A stretch of DNA of 64,000 bases from Marinomonas balearica (GTDB taxonomy: Bacteria > Pseudomonadota > Gammaproteobacteria > Pseudomonadales > Marinomonadaceae), in the NCBI RefSeq assembly GCF_004362145.1, contig NZ_SNXC01000013.1, forward strand, positions 19,232-83,231. The letters are read 5' to 3'. Both the position numbers and the translations under genes were made by a program. Below are positions 54,099 through 63,861 of the stretch, one piece after another. The notes beneath the pieces are model-generated. The model was not told the origin of the DNA and did no database searches. It saw only the letters and a list, made by a program, of their open reading frames with translations. Numbering within the stretch: the stretch's first letter is position 1; each line of letters begins with the position of its first letter.

Positions 54099-56087
54099 TT
54101 ATGAGCGCCAAAAGTAGCCTTCGTTATATGAAGAACAACCTGCTTCAGGATCGTATGTAACTTCAAAAGCGTGTGAAATATCCGGTGCTAGCTCTTGATA
54201 GAAATCTTCGTCTACTTCAGTATCCGTCGAAAGTATTAATACTTGATGGCTGGCAGTAGGGAAGTAGTTTCTTACTAAGTTCTTACGGTGCTTAGAGTCT
54301 AATCGTCCAAGTGGTGTATCAATAATGATAGGTAGGGCTTTACCCGATGTGCGGCCAAGGGCTTCTAGCATTGCGATGGCGAAAATCTGCTTTTCACCTG
54401 CAGACAGCTTTTGCTTCTCAACGGCATTGCCATTATTGTCCAGTAGCGTAACTGAGTAGGTCTCTGAGTTGATTCTAGCTTTAATTAGTAAATCATCTTT
54501 GCGGGCAAGCTTGCTAAATGACTTTAGGAACTCTTTTTCTAATGTTGCGATTCGACGTTTACGTGTTTGCGCTGCAAATTGAGATAGTAGGCCTCTTGTA
54601 TTTTCTGCCAGTGATATACCTTTAGTAACGGAAGAGCTTACATTGTATTGCTTCTCATGATCTCGAAGTTTGCGAAGAGCGTCCATTGCGAGCTTAAGAG
54701 CATTTTTTGCTTCTTTCTTATGCTGTTCTAATTCTGTTTCAATTGCGCCAATCTGCTTATTTGTTTCGCTAAGCTCTGCAACGTAGCTTTCGATACGTTT
54801 CTCATCCGGAGCACGTGAAATATTGATACCGATCGCTTCTAGCTCACCTTCGATTTTTTCTAAGCGAGAGCTCAATGTTTTTAGCTCTTCCTGCTGCTTT
54901 GGTACCACATTATCAATGATATGCTGCAGGCGATTAAACTCCGAATCAGAAATATCATGGATAATCTCTACAGCAGAAGAGGGTTGAATTTTTTGAGCTG
55001 TAAATGAGCTTTCGATCTCTTCTTTGTAGTCATTACCAAGGCTGCTCAAAAGAGATTTTTTGATTGCTTCAATTCGAGAGTTAAGCTCGTCTTCAACTAG
55101 GCGCTCCTTCTTAGCCTGCTGCTCAGCTTTTAACTGTTGCATCAGAGCTTGGATTTGTACCTTAGCAAGACTAAGAGGGGACGCATCAGCTAACAACGCT
55201 TTAATTTGGTTTATTAGGTTGATCTTCTCTTCTCTTAGCTTAATTTCTTTAGCTTCCTCTGACTGACGGGAGCTTGCCCAAGCGCCACCCAGCTCGTTCA
55301 CTGTTTGAAGTTGGCGTTCTTTTTTCGCCATTAAATCAGTATGAACAATCTTTTTGGTCTCAAGATTTGAAAGTGCTTCTTGATACAAGCCGTACTGCTT
55401 TTTATAGATGGCTTCAAAGACATTGATTTGAGTTTGAACATCTTCAGGCATCTTATCTTTTTTCTGGTTACGAAGGTAAACAGAAAGGTCGGCTTTAAGT
55501 CTGTTAATGATATCAATGCCAAGAAGACGGTCGATCGCGTCAGCCAGCACAGCGTTGTTATCGTCTTCAGCAAGCTCGGCAATTTTTTCACCATCGAAGA
55601 AGAACAGATCCGCTACGCCAATCGGAATAAGCTCATTTAGAAAGCTTTGTTTCTGCTCGTCAGTTAGGCCTTTTATCAGTTCACCATTTTGGTAAATCTC
55701 TAACAACTCTATAATGTTATTGCCATTTTTAGACCAGCTACGTTTTATAGTATAATCTATAACTTCTCCGCGGCGTCCAAAGTCAAAGTCCAGCTGTACT
55801 GCGGCTGTATTAGGAGCTAGAAGTTGATTGCGTGATTTGTGAACAGAATCCGCTAGGAAATCATGATAGCGAGTTGTGGTAATCGCTTTACCAAGACTTT
55901 GACGGCCATAAAGCGCTAAACGTACAGCTGTTAGTGTTGTTGTCTTACCTGCGCCATTAAGACCGCCAAATAATATGATTGGGCGAAGAGAACCGTCTTT
56001 CTCTCGTGGTTGTAAGTCAATTGTATTGCGCTCAAAACCACCGCCGAACACTCCAAAGTCTTGTAGATATAACTTCTTAAAAATCAC
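54099..56087 (-). CDS. dndD: DNA sulfur modification protein DndD (SMC-like ATPase)
   Basis: A 662-residue Rad50/SMC-like ATPase. Walker A is G-G-L-N-G-A-G-K-T-T at about 41-50. A long coiled-coil region spans about 215-510. The ABC signature K-L-S-A-G-E-K-Q-I-F-A is at about 555, and Walker B with D-loop (P-I-I-I-D-T-P-L-G-R-L-D-S-K-H-R) follows at about 585. DndD supplies ATP-driven DNA handling or nicking for sulfur insertion (family knowledge). It overlaps dndC by four bases (ATGA). Confidence 0.93.
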   Translation of the reverse strand: MIFKKLYLQDFGVFGGGFERNTIDLQPREKDGSLRPIILFGGLNGAGKTTTLTAVRLALYGRQSLGKAITTTRYHDFLADSVHKSRNQLLAPNTAAVQLDFDFGRRGEVIDYTIKRSWSKNGNNIIELLEIYQNGELIKGLTDEQKQSFLNELIPIGVADLFFFDGEKIAELAEDDNNAVLADAIDRLLGIDIINRLKADLSVYLRNQKKDKMPEDVQTQINVFEAIYKKQYGLYQEALSNLETKKIVHTDLMAKKERQLQTVNELGGAWASSRQSEEAKEIKLREEKINLINQIKALLADASPLSLAKVQIQALMQQLKAEQQAKKERLVEDELNSRIEAIKKSLLSSLGNDYKEEIESSFTAQKIQPSSAVEIIHDISDSEFNRLQHIIDNVVPKQQEELKTLSSRLEKIEGELEAIGINISRAPDEKRIESYVAELSETNKQIGAIETELEQHKKEAKNALKLAMDALRKLRDHEKQYNVSSSVTKGISLAENTRGLLSQFAAQTRKRRIATLEKEFLKSFSKLARKDDLLIKARINSETYSVTLLDNNGNAVEKQKLSAGEKQIFAIAMLEALGRTSGKALPIIIDTPLGRLDSKHRKNLVRNYFPTASHQVLILSTDTEVDEDFYQELAPDISHAFEVTYDPEAGCSSYNEGYFWRS

Positions 56088-57625
56088 TGGAGTGCCTCTA
56101 ATTCTTTAGTGAGCTGATCTAATTGATCATCGTAGCTTGTTCCATTTGCAATGGAAGTTGATGGTTTTGCTTGTTCTTTATGAGCTAGTATTTCTTCTAG
56201 AGTGCCCCAGTCATTTTTCAAGATACTTTCAATTTTATTGAAAAGGCCTTTACGACGACCTAAGCCATCCATAGACATTTCAAGCTCAAGTAGTTTCATG
56301 ACTAATTCAGCTGGCGTTCTATACTGTTTACTTAGGCTTTGGAGTAGCTCTGCATCATCTTGAGTGAATGATCCTCCGTCAGTATCAGGCCAGTTTAGGT
56401 CCTTACCGTATACTCTTCGGTAAATCGCGGGGAGCTCATCTGACCAATCAGGCTCATTGGGATCGAACATCCATTCCCTACGAATGGCAAACAATTCTTC
56501 TGGGCGGATAAGTTCGATTTTGTGGCCTTCATCGTTAAGGTTTTTCTCAATCGTGAGAAGCTCCTCAATCCATTCTTTACGAACACTTAACCAATAAGGA
56601 CCAGGGATAGTTTTCAGTTCCGTTATGTTCTCGTTGTCGATTGATCCACGAGCGTACTGAACTTTACCTGTTCGACGTTTGTAATTTCGATACTGGTCTT
56701 TAACAGCAGGATTGGTTGTAACATATAGTTTATTGCGGAAATCTTTGAGCTTCTGTAGCCAAGTTTCACCAGATTCAATTAGACCCTCAATGGCACGGTC
56801 TTTGGTTACCACTGTACAAGTCCAACAGCCAAATCGAGAGTTACCACATGACGGTGTATTAGTATCGATAACGAGAGGGCATTCGCCAGCACTAGAGTCT
56901 TTGTATAAATCAAACAGCTCATAATGATCACCTCCCCATGCTGCTGGAGCACTAAGCAAGTACATCCACACTTCGTCAAACGTCCAGTTTTCGATTGGCA
57001 TATAGGTAAAAGCGCCGGGCAAAGAACTATGACGAGATAGGGAAGACCCATCAATTTTATGCTTAGCAATAACCTGGGCACGAGAAGCACTTTCCTGACT
57101 ACGAGCACCCAGTACTACGATGACTTCACCATATTTAGCAATCTTGTCAGTGATGAAATCACTAACAGGATCGATCTTCATTCGCTCAGTACACCAACGG
57201 AAATTTTGTGTTGGGGCTGGGTAGCCTTTACCTAAAAGATTCACCCAGAAGGTTTCTCCCCAATCTGGATATACAACATGTCCAGTAAAAGGTAGGTCGA
57301 GTGCTTTAGCATTGTCATTAATAGCTTGTATAGAAGAATTGACCATGTCAACCACAAGCGGCGTCTCGACCAAGGTGTCAGAAGAAATTACGTAGATATG
57401 TTTAGTACGTAAGGACTTTTCTAACCTGCTTACTGCAACATACACTAAAGAAAGTACGGTCGTACTGTCTTTGCCACCACTGTATCCGATGACCCATGGT
57501 TTATCATTTTCAAGATACAGTTCTTGGGTTTCTCTGATAAGGTCTAGAGCTGGTCTACCCGCAAATTCAGAGGACTCCAGCATTTCATCAATAGTGGAGA
57601 ATATGGTAGATCGCTGTTGTGTCAT
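56084..57625 (-). CDS. dndC: DNA sulfur modification protein DndC (PAPS-reductase-like)
   Basis: A 513-residue ATP pyrophosphatase/PAPS reductase-type enzyme that activates and transfers sulfur to the DNA backbone. The P-loop-like motif Y-S-G-G-K-D-S is at 48-54. Four cysteines, C249, C260, C267 and C270, in a C-x10-C-x6-C-x2-C pattern probably hold the iron-sulfur cluster known in DndC. The region W-C-T-E-R-M-K-I at about 140 is also characteristic. It overlaps dndB and dndD by four bases each. No dndA cysteine desulfurase is in this window; a chromosomal IscS can serve in such systems. Confidence 0.95.
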   Translation of the reverse strand: MTQQRSTIFSTIDEMLESSEFAGRPALDLIRETQELYLENDKPWVIGYSGGKDSTTVLSLVYVAVSRLEKSLRTKHIYVISSDTLVETPLVVDMVNSSIQAINDNAKALDLPFTGHVVYPDWGETFWVNLLGKGYPAPTQNFRWCTERMKIDPVSDFITDKIAKYGEVIVVLGARSQESASRAQVIAKHKIDGSSLSRHSSLPGAFTYMPIENWTFDEVWMYLLSAPAAWGGDHYELFDLYKDSSAGECPLVIDTNTPSCGNSRFGCWTCTVVTKDRAIEGLIESGETWLQKLKDFRNKLYVTTNPAVKDQYRNYKRRTGKVQYARGSIDNENITELKTIPGPYWLSVRKEWIEELLTIEKNLNDEGHKIELIRPEELFAIRREWMFDPNEPDWSDELPAIYRRVYGKDLNWPDTDGGSFTQDDAELLQSLSKQYRTPAELVMKLLELEMSMDGLGRRKGLFNKIESILKNDWGTLEEILAHKEQAKPSTSIANGTSYDDQLDQLTKELEALQ

Positions 57626-58716
57626 GAGTTGAATTGATCTTCTATCAGTTGATCGTCAGCGTTTAAGGAAATTCCTAACGCATGTCGAATAATGTTGGCT
57701 GTCAAAACGGTATTGTTTTTTGTTTTGCTTATTACTCCGCGAGTGTCCATTGCGCGGCCTTTCCAAATAGCGGTATTTGAGCGGCTCCAATCTATATGTT
57801 TAAGAGCTTCCAATTTCTCTTCCCAGTTGTCAGGATATTGCCGTAAAAGGTCAGCTCCGGCCGCCCCAATTGAAGCGAGACCAAGACCGTGAGCATGGAT
57901 ATATTGCTCACGCAGTTCGCATGTGGTGACGGACTTTTTGAGGGCGCTTTTCCAGTCGGGCATGTTAACGCATACGGCCTCCCAATATCTAGCCGCTAAC
58001 ACCATTTCATCCGCTGTTATCTTGTCTTTTGACCTTTTTTTAAGGAGTGTCTTCGATGCAATTTTAATAGCGCTAAGCGTAAATAATTTACTGCTTCGTT
58101 TTGAGAGGCTGTTCTGCTCTAGGTCAGTTAATGCTTTGAAACATGGAACGTGGTCATAAATGTAGCGTGCTAAAGTTGAGGCCGCTTCTCGATGGTCGTA
58201 AAGCGTGCTCAAGGAGTCAGATGGCCTTACAGCGTGTTTGTTTAAATCTGCAAACATTTGTTGGCTACGTTTGAGACCATCATCGATAAAGAACAAAACA
58301 GGGATATTATCGTAGCCAAGTTCATGAGCTTCTTTAACAGCCACTTCAATGGCCGCTCTTCGATGCTGTCCATCATTGACTAAAATTTGAGCATTCATAT
58401 CGATAGATAATAATCCAAGATTTATTGCTGGTCCTGTATCTGCCATAGGCTCGAACAGCGTATCACCATTCACTGAAGCGGTAATAGCTGATAAAGTATA
58501 ATTATCTGAATTATCAATAAGATAGTTTGCAATATCAGGGACTCGGGCGTCGTTCAATCTTCTCTGTGCTCGTAGCTCTGGTGGGACAACATCCTCATCA
58601 AAGAGAAACAGTTTTGGAATTAACCTCATAGGGCACATTGCAATATAGCAGGGTCTCCCAGATTGCATCCCTCTAACAGCTGGGAATTTATGAGTATATT
58701 CATTTTCAAAACTCAT
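57622..58716 (-). CDS. dndB: DNA sulfur modification regulator DndB
   Basis: A 364-residue DGQHR-superfamily protein with D115-G-Q-H-R119 (I-L-V-N-D-G-Q-H-R-R-A-A-I). DndB binds the dnd promoter and tunes modification (family knowledge). It is the first gene of the minus-strand dndBCDE operon, overlapping dndC by ATGA. I chose ATG 58716, with AAGGAT seven bases upstream, over a GTG two codons earlier. The remaining motifs, such as F-A-D-L-N-K-H-A-V-R-P-S near 155, fit the family. Confidence 0.93.
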   Translation of the reverse strand: MSFENEYTHKFPAVRGMQSGRPCYIAMCPMRLIPKLFLFDEDVVPPELRAQRRLNDARVPDIANYLIDNSDNYTLSAITASVNGDTLFEPMADTGPAINLGLLSIDMNAQILVNDGQHRRAAIEVAVKEAHELGYDNIPVLFFIDDGLKRSQQMFADLNKHAVRPSDSLSTLYDHREAASTLARYIYDHVPCFKALTDLEQNSLSKRSSKLFTLSAIKIASKTLLKKRSKDKITADEMVLAARYWEAVCVNMPDWKSALKKSVTTCELREQYIHAHGLGLASIGAAGADLLRQYPDNWEEKLEALKHIDWSRSNTAIWKGRAMDTRGVISKTKNNTVLTANIIRHALGISLNADDQLIEDQFNS

Positions 58717-59032
58717 TAGCACTATCCTTGTATGTGGATATCAACAAACTTTGTTCGTAATTATACGCATACAATTTAGGTGTGCAATTTAAAGTTTTAA
58801 TATTCTTAACGAAAATTGTCTAGTGATAATGTTGCGAACCTTTAAGTTAGTGAACTTAGAATCATCAGATGATTATTAGCCTTAACGCCCTAATTGGTTA
58901 AATTTTAAGTGGTGACAACAGTCCTGCCAGAGGAGGGCATAGCAGCAATTCACAAGTGGATTGTTGGATAAGAAGCTGGTGTGGTTCAGTGATGCGCTAC
59001 ATGCAAAGCGACTTTTATAAAGCCCGCTTATT
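58717..59032. promoter_or_regulatory. Upstream region of dndBCDE
   Basis: About 315 AT-rich bases. It should contain the dnd promoter, which DndB may bind. Two small palindromes are visible: TAAGTT-N4-AACTTA near 58843-58858 and AATCATC-A-GATGATT at 58860-58874. The 3' part (58910-59032) could be the decayed N-terminal coding part of the transposase remnant, but I cannot follow a frame. Confidence 0.4.
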
Positions 59033-59432
59033 TTGGATAAGTCTATTGTTTACGAAGATATGGATGAAATTCATCCTTGGGCTCCAAAGGAGCTGACTTT
59101 CCAATCGATTATGTATTTGGAGCGGTTTTCCTACCAGGTATTGTCGATACGCTGGGCAGTCTTTGATGAAATTTCTCTTGATAATGCTCCACCACACTTA
59201 TCTATAATTGTGGTGGAGAACTTAATTCAAAACCTAAACTATGCGTTTAACGACGGTCCTTCAGGCACTCCTGAAATTAGAGGAGTGGTAGAACGCTTTT
59301 TCGGAGTGTTGGAAGAAACGGGGATGTACAGACTTCGTGGTACTACGGGGAGTAATCAAAACGACAAGCGCTGTGAAAAAATCAAAGGCGATTGTATCGA
59401 TAGATGAGTTAGAAGATTTGATTGAAATGTGA
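59033..59432 (+). pseudogene. Remnant of a TnsB/Mu-type DDE transposase
   Basis: The frame has the late catalytic-core pattern of the TnsB/TniA integrase family: S-L-D-N-A-P-P-H-L, then F-N-D-G-P-S-G-T-P-E-I-R-G-V-V-E-R-F-F-G-V-L, then L-R-G-T-T-G-S-N. A frameshift near 59372 switches to a second frame reading A-I-V-S-I-D-E-L-E-D-L-I-E-M and ending at 59432, as expected for the family (S-x-D-E-L). The N-terminal part is lost. It lies inside the right boundary of the Dnd island, next to an inverted copy of the left-end motif, so it is probably the transposase that carried the island. Confidence 0.7.
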
Positions 59433-59439
59433 CCGTTTG

Positions 59440-59487
59440 GTATCCACATTTAGTAGACTCGACAACTGGATTGAGTGAATTGAAAAA
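59440..59487 (+). repeat. Right boundary of the Dnd island: inverted end motif plus direct repeat
   Basis: TATCCACATTTAGTAG (59441-59456) is an inverted, slightly altered copy of the CACTAAATGTGG motif found at 42840-43069. It is followed at 59465-59487 by the near-identical partner of the left direct repeat at 42807-42830. Together they mirror the left end. Confidence 0.65.
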
Positions 59488-59525
59488 GATGGATAGAACG
59501 CCTAAAGGAAGGCCACGTAATTCCA

Positions 59526-59565
59526 TACACTATTTCCGATAAATGTGATTATCGGAAATAGTGTA
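59526..59565. repeat. Perfect 17-bp inverted repeat
   Basis: Arms TACACTATTTCCGATAA and its exact complement enclose six bases (ATGTGA). No uridine tract follows on either strand, so it is not a classical terminator. It lies just outside the island's right boundary; an IS remnant, an operator or a cruciform site are all possible. Confidence 0.7.
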
Positions 59566-60148
59566 ATAAGCAATATATAGGATGATCTTCTTCGTTTCTC
59601 ACTAACTTATTGATATCTAGTCGTCTTTTATGTGCTGACGTCTGCTTAGGCAAATGTTAACAACGTCACGATGCCTACTTGAGTTTATTGCTCTGTGTGC
59701 GTGCTAGAGTCTGTCGTTTGTTGCGTCTAGATTAGCGTGCAGATGATTTGGCTGATGCTCTCTTCCTTTAACTTAACGTCTGGCGTCGTCTTACCTTTTT
59801 TCATTCACTTGCTTTGCTATCAAGCCGATCATCACAAGCTCATTCTAAATCCGCATATGTCATCACGCTATAAACGCGTCAAAAGTATCTATACGTTAAA
59901 CGCTTTGACCTGTACGGCCTTCAATTAGCCCTTGAATGAAATGTGAGCATCTGCGTGATACCTGTCACTCTGAACTTGTTTCAGAGTCTATATGTCTATC
60001 AACTCAGCATACTGTTAGTCCATAGAGGCATTTATCACTTATGTTAAGACAGCCCCGACGCTACTTATAGCAGGGATTGTTTAAAATACGCTCTTATTTT
60101 CGATAATTTTTGTTGTTGTGAGAGCTATTGTTTTCTATGAGGCTAAAC
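59566..60148. other. Intergenic region, no supported gene
   Basis: About 580 bases between the island boundary and the Roco gene. One 63-codon frame (59737-59928) lacks a ribosome site and resembles nothing. I see no other structure. Confidence 0.45.
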
Positions 60149-62429
60149 TCACGTCTTATTCGCTTCTTTTATGCGTCGCTCTAATAGTTGAATCGTTTTA
60201 TCGACCTGTAAATCAGCTTGCCGTTCAGTCACTAGATCGCTAAGCCATGCCGTTACATTCGCACAACTTGTCTGAATAAGTTTCAATTCTTCCAGCTCAC
60301 TAACAGACTCTTTGCCAGACGATAACGCTTCCAATTGCATAATAAGTTCGTTGGTTTCGTCGAATTCATTTTTCCAATGCTTGGCTAATGTTAACCTTTC
60401 TTTTAGTGTGTCGATTTTTGCATCCGATAAAATCACTGGTATGACTTTACTGATAAATTCATTTTGCTGTCGCTGACACTGATGATACATATGAGCAAGT
60501 TCTTTCATACAGTGTGAGGAATACAATGATTTATGGCTAACCAAAAGCACAATAAAATCAGCTCTAGCGATATAACGTTCAAACGCATCAATACTGTCGC
60601 CTTGGTTCATTGAGTTTTTGTCTCTATGAACGTCTAATGCAGGATCACTGTCTATCTTTTGGTAAATCTCGTCGCAAATATCCTGATGCTCTTCGCCTGC
60701 TGAGCCCCAAGCGTATGAAAAGTAAACGCTTGGTTTGGTTTTTGGCGGTTCAGCCGCCAAACCTATCTGGCTAAAGGGTTCTTCGTTTGAGTTCGCCCTC
60801 AACTTGAAGTCGGTATCAGAGCGTTCCTCAGATATATGTCCTTTCACCCACTTTACCTCCGGTTTATTGCCAAAATGGTGGCTTTCTATAATTGATTCTG
60901 TAAGGTGTTTCAAATATTTTTGAGCGTGCTCACCAGTAATGGATATTTTCACAAGTCCAGGGCGTCGAAAATTATCTATGTCTTCTTGTGTGTAGCCCGA
61001 TTCTGGCACTTCGTGGCATTCAAGAGCGACTTTTACTTTGTGTTCACTGTCGTAGTAACAGCAACCATAGCGCCAGTAGCAAGCGCCCTTTTTCGCGTTA
61101 CTGCCTATATTACTTAATATACTGCGTTGTGTGGCGTCATGAAGAAAGTCGTAGCGTATTTCTAATTCGATTTCTGACTCTGCATCTTGCCAAATTGCAT
61201 TAATCTGATTGGTTATATCGCTTTTATTTGGTAAAGCATCGGGGGCAATATAACGGTCTTCATCGATTTCGAAACACACGTCACACTGTTGCATCATGTC
61301 TAAAAACAATGAGTGATCTTGTTTGGCTTGGTTATCTTTCCAAAGTAACCGTTCCAATGTTGAAGCCGAAAATTCTCCATTTCTATCTTTTAGATCGGGT
61401 AATGCCTCTTTACGATCCAGTAAAAGATACACGCCTTGCAACGCCCATTCTTGATCGAGAATAATTCCATTATTGAAGTGACCCTGTTTAAAGAATACGG
61501 AGCCAGACTGGTGTAAATAATTGGCGAGTGAGAGTGGCACAGAAATCTTGTCATCTTTACACAGAGTTTCAAATTCAGAAAAGGCTATCTGCTTTGTGCC
61601 TCCCTCTCTTAGATCTGATAATTTATCTATAACGGCAATCCAGCCGTTCGGTAGCCAAACGTCACCATTTTGTTGTATTTGGTAATCGAGCCGGCGTTTA
61701 AATAATGGCAAGAAGGTTTCTAGCCCCTCGTCAGTCTTTGCGCTAGTGGGCGTACTTTGCAAACGAGTAAAAGGGTTAGGAAATGGAATCGGCGCTTGGC
61801 AGTCAAGATCGGGGGTGTCGCATTGTGCTTGGCAAAGTAAAATATTGGCATCTTTACCGACTAAGGATCTCAGGTAAGCAAGCCAATAACTCAGCGGCTT
61901 ATTGCGTATTAAAATCTGCTCGCACGTCACTTGCTCGGTATTTTCTGTGTCTGGGTGCCATAACAATAGATAAACGGCTCGTTTATCTATAAATAGGTTG
62001 TGTGTACTTAGGTACACATCTTGCCCACCAAAGTCCCATGTTTGAATAGACAGTTCTGGGCGATCTAATAAGCTAGTACAGTCGATAGTATGCAGTTGAA
62101 TACCCTGCGTGCTGGGAACCTTTTCGTCAAATTGCTCGTTTCTTAACCTTCTTGCTAACTGTGTTTTCCCTATTCGCCCGTTACCGAGCAACATGACTTT
62201 CAAAGACTTTACTGCGGAATGGCCTTGAGTAGCAATGTCGTGATACCAATTCTCAACGGCATACTGATCGAAAGACTGAGTTAACTCTTTTGTTATTTGT
62301 TCTACAGGTAAATTACCGTGAATGGATAGGCGTGGTGATTCCAGAAGAAAATCTTTTGTATTTTTTGGGCTAAGACTTTGTAACGAGTCGCACCCGCTTA
62401 AACCCAAATACGTTAAGGCGGTGATGAGA
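60149..62429 (-). CDS. LRR-Roc-COR-TIR (Roco) protein, 5' part cut off by an IS110-family insertion
   Basis: About 760 codons of a larger protein. From the insertion point: one leucine-rich repeat (T-A-L-T-Y-L-G-L-S-G-C-D-S-L-Q-S-L), then a Roc GTPase with P-loop G-N-G-R-I-G-K-T, switch T-Q-G-I-Q-L and D-F-G-G-Q-D, then a COR-like dimerisation region, and a C-terminal TIR domain (V-Y-F-S-Y-A-W-G, H-R-D-K, S-H-K-S-L-Y-S-S-H-C-M-K-E-L with the glutamate expected for NADase activity). The IS splits the LRR; further repeats lie at 63862-64000 and beyond the window. The frame can start inside the IS, so a truncated product is possible. Roco-TIR proteins are candidate immune NADases (inference). 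Confidence 0.8.
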
Positions 62430-62503
62430 TGGACGCTCCTCATTACGGCGTCAATGCGCCAAACTGTATGTGCTAACAACAGTTAATACTAAGGAGCGTC
62501 CAG

Positions 62504-63526
62504 ATGAACAAGTTTAATACCATTGCCATTGATCTAGCAAAAAATGTTTTTCAGGTGTGCATTTTATCTCCTGATCGAACCGTTATTCAGAACAAGCAAG
62601 TCTCACGCGCCAAGTTATCAAGTCTATTAGCCAATCAACAAGCATCAGTTGTGGCTATGGAAGCCTGTTATTCTAGCCATTACTGGGCACGTGTTTTTTC
62701 TGACATGGGGCATAATGTCCACCTCATTCCGGCTCAACACGTAAAACCTTTTGTACGAGGTAATAAAAATGATCGTAATGATGCATTAGCGATTGCTGAA
62801 GCCTCGGGGCGTCCTAATCTAAAATACGTTCCTCTAAAAACGGTCGAACAACAAGATATTCAAGCCTTACATCGCATTCGAGATAAGTTGATTGCTCGTC
62901 GTACGAGTGTTGTTAATCAGATACGCGGCTTATTAAGCGAATACGGCGTCATTATTCCGATGGGATTAGCGGGATTTAAGCAGCATGCTTCCCAGTTACT
63001 TGACCCCGCTGAACCACGATTAACGTCTCGTATGAAATTACAGTTAGCGGAAGCTAAAGAGGAGTTTGATAGTCTGAGTCGACGAAGTTTATCCATTGAA
63101 AAAGAACTAAAAAACTACGCACAAGATCATCCTTTGTGCCAACGATTAATGACGCTACCTGGTATTGGTGTTCTCAATGCGACAGCCTTGTTTGCCGCCA
63201 TAGGCAACGCGTGCCAGTTCAGCACTCCAAGAGAGTTGTCTGTTTGGCTTGGTATCACACCCAAGCAATATGCAAGTGGAGAAAAATCTAAGACTGGAGG
63301 TATTACGAAACGAGGGAACCGGTATTTGCGAAAACAACTGATTCACGGTGCTCGTACCTTGTTGCACCGAACAAAAGGTAAAACCGATAAACTGTCTGTA
63401 TGGATTCAACAGATTGTTGAGCGTCGAGGAAAAAACAAAGCCGTCGTGGCGATTGCTAATCGTCTTGCTCGATTAGCATGGATACTGCTTCAGAGAAATG
63501 AAGATTATCGAGTGATCCCAGCTTAA
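62504..63526 (+). CDS. IS110-family (IS1111 subgroup) transposase
   Basis: A 340-residue DEDD-type recombinase. The N-terminal RuvC-like domain has I-A-I-D-L-A-K-N with D10, A-M-E-A-C near residue 52 and N-K-N-D-R-N-D-A near 88. The C-terminal domain has L-P-G-I-G near 220 and K-Q-Y-A-S-G-E-K-S-K-T-G-G-I-T-K-R-G-N-R-Y-L-R near 255-280, which holds the presumed catalytic serine. Length is normal and the frame intact. AAGGAG precedes the ATG. Confidence 0.96.
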   Translation: MNKFNTIAIDLAKNVFQVCILSPDRTVIQNKQVSRAKLSSLLANQQASVVAMEACYSSHYWARVFSDMGHNVHLIPAQHVKPFVRGNKNDRNDALAIAEASGRPNLKYVPLKTVEQQDIQALHRIRDKLIARRTSVVNQIRGLLSEYGVIIPMGLAGFKQHASQLLDPAEPRLTSRMKLQLAEAKEEFDSLSRRSLSIEKELKNYAQDHPLCQRLMTLPGIGVLNATALFAAIGNACQFSTPRELSVWLGITPKQYASGEKSKTGGITKRGNRYLRKQLIHGARTLLHRTKGKTDKLSVWIQQIVERRGKNKAVVAIANRLARLAWILLQRNEDYRVIPA

Positions 63527-63851
63527 CACTGATAAGAAAATAGAAGTTAATAAACTGAAAATGATATTACCTATGTCGATGAAAACATGATGTAAAAGCG
63601 GGTTTTCCGCACTTAGCAATAGTCTGGTCAGGACAAGGTTTTTAAAGCCGAGTGGGTGTTTAAGACAGCTAAGTACGGATCTCATTAGGGCTAGAAAACA
63701 AACCAAAAGATGTTTTCATAATAGGCCGGATATATGTCAGTACGACCCTTTATTCATGATGATTGGCTAAAAAAAATCAAGATCGGTTAATAAGAGAGTA
63801 AAAAATCACCCTGAAAAGAGTGATTCGGTTAAGTGCGGCCTTGACCTAGCC
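63527..63851 (+). ncRNA. Putative bridge (seek) RNA region in the IS right end
   Basis: About 325 non-coding bases after the transposase stop. In IS1111-type elements the long right end encodes a structured guide RNA that pairs with target and donor DNA. Several local stems can be drawn, but I cannot fold the RNA reliably or mark its ends, so the assignment rests on element type and layout. Confidence 0.4.
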
Positions 63852-63861
63852 GGAGCGTCCA

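Larger units (their letters stand above)
62430..63861 (+). mobile_element. IS110-family element, IS1111 subgroup, inserted in the Roco LRR
   Basis: The element carries one transposase gene and has TGGACGCTCC at 62430 and its complement GGAGCGTCCA at 63852, the short subterminal inverted repeats typical of the IS1111 subgroup. A third copy, GGAGCGTCCA at 62493, overlaps the transposase ribosome site. The left non-coding end is short (about 75 bases) and the right one long (about 330), as is usual in this subgroup. LRR-coding sequence is found on both sides. True ends may lie a few bases outside the repeats, and I see no clear target duplication. Confidence 0.85.

Noticed and set aside
59737..59928. 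63-codon frame with a hydrophobic stretch
   Set aside because: No ribosome site, no similarity I recognise, and no neighbour context.
62504..63526. IS110 transposase as part of a defence module with the Roco gene
   Set aside because: The element has normal IS layout with its own ends and interrupts the LRR coding sequence, so it is an insertion.
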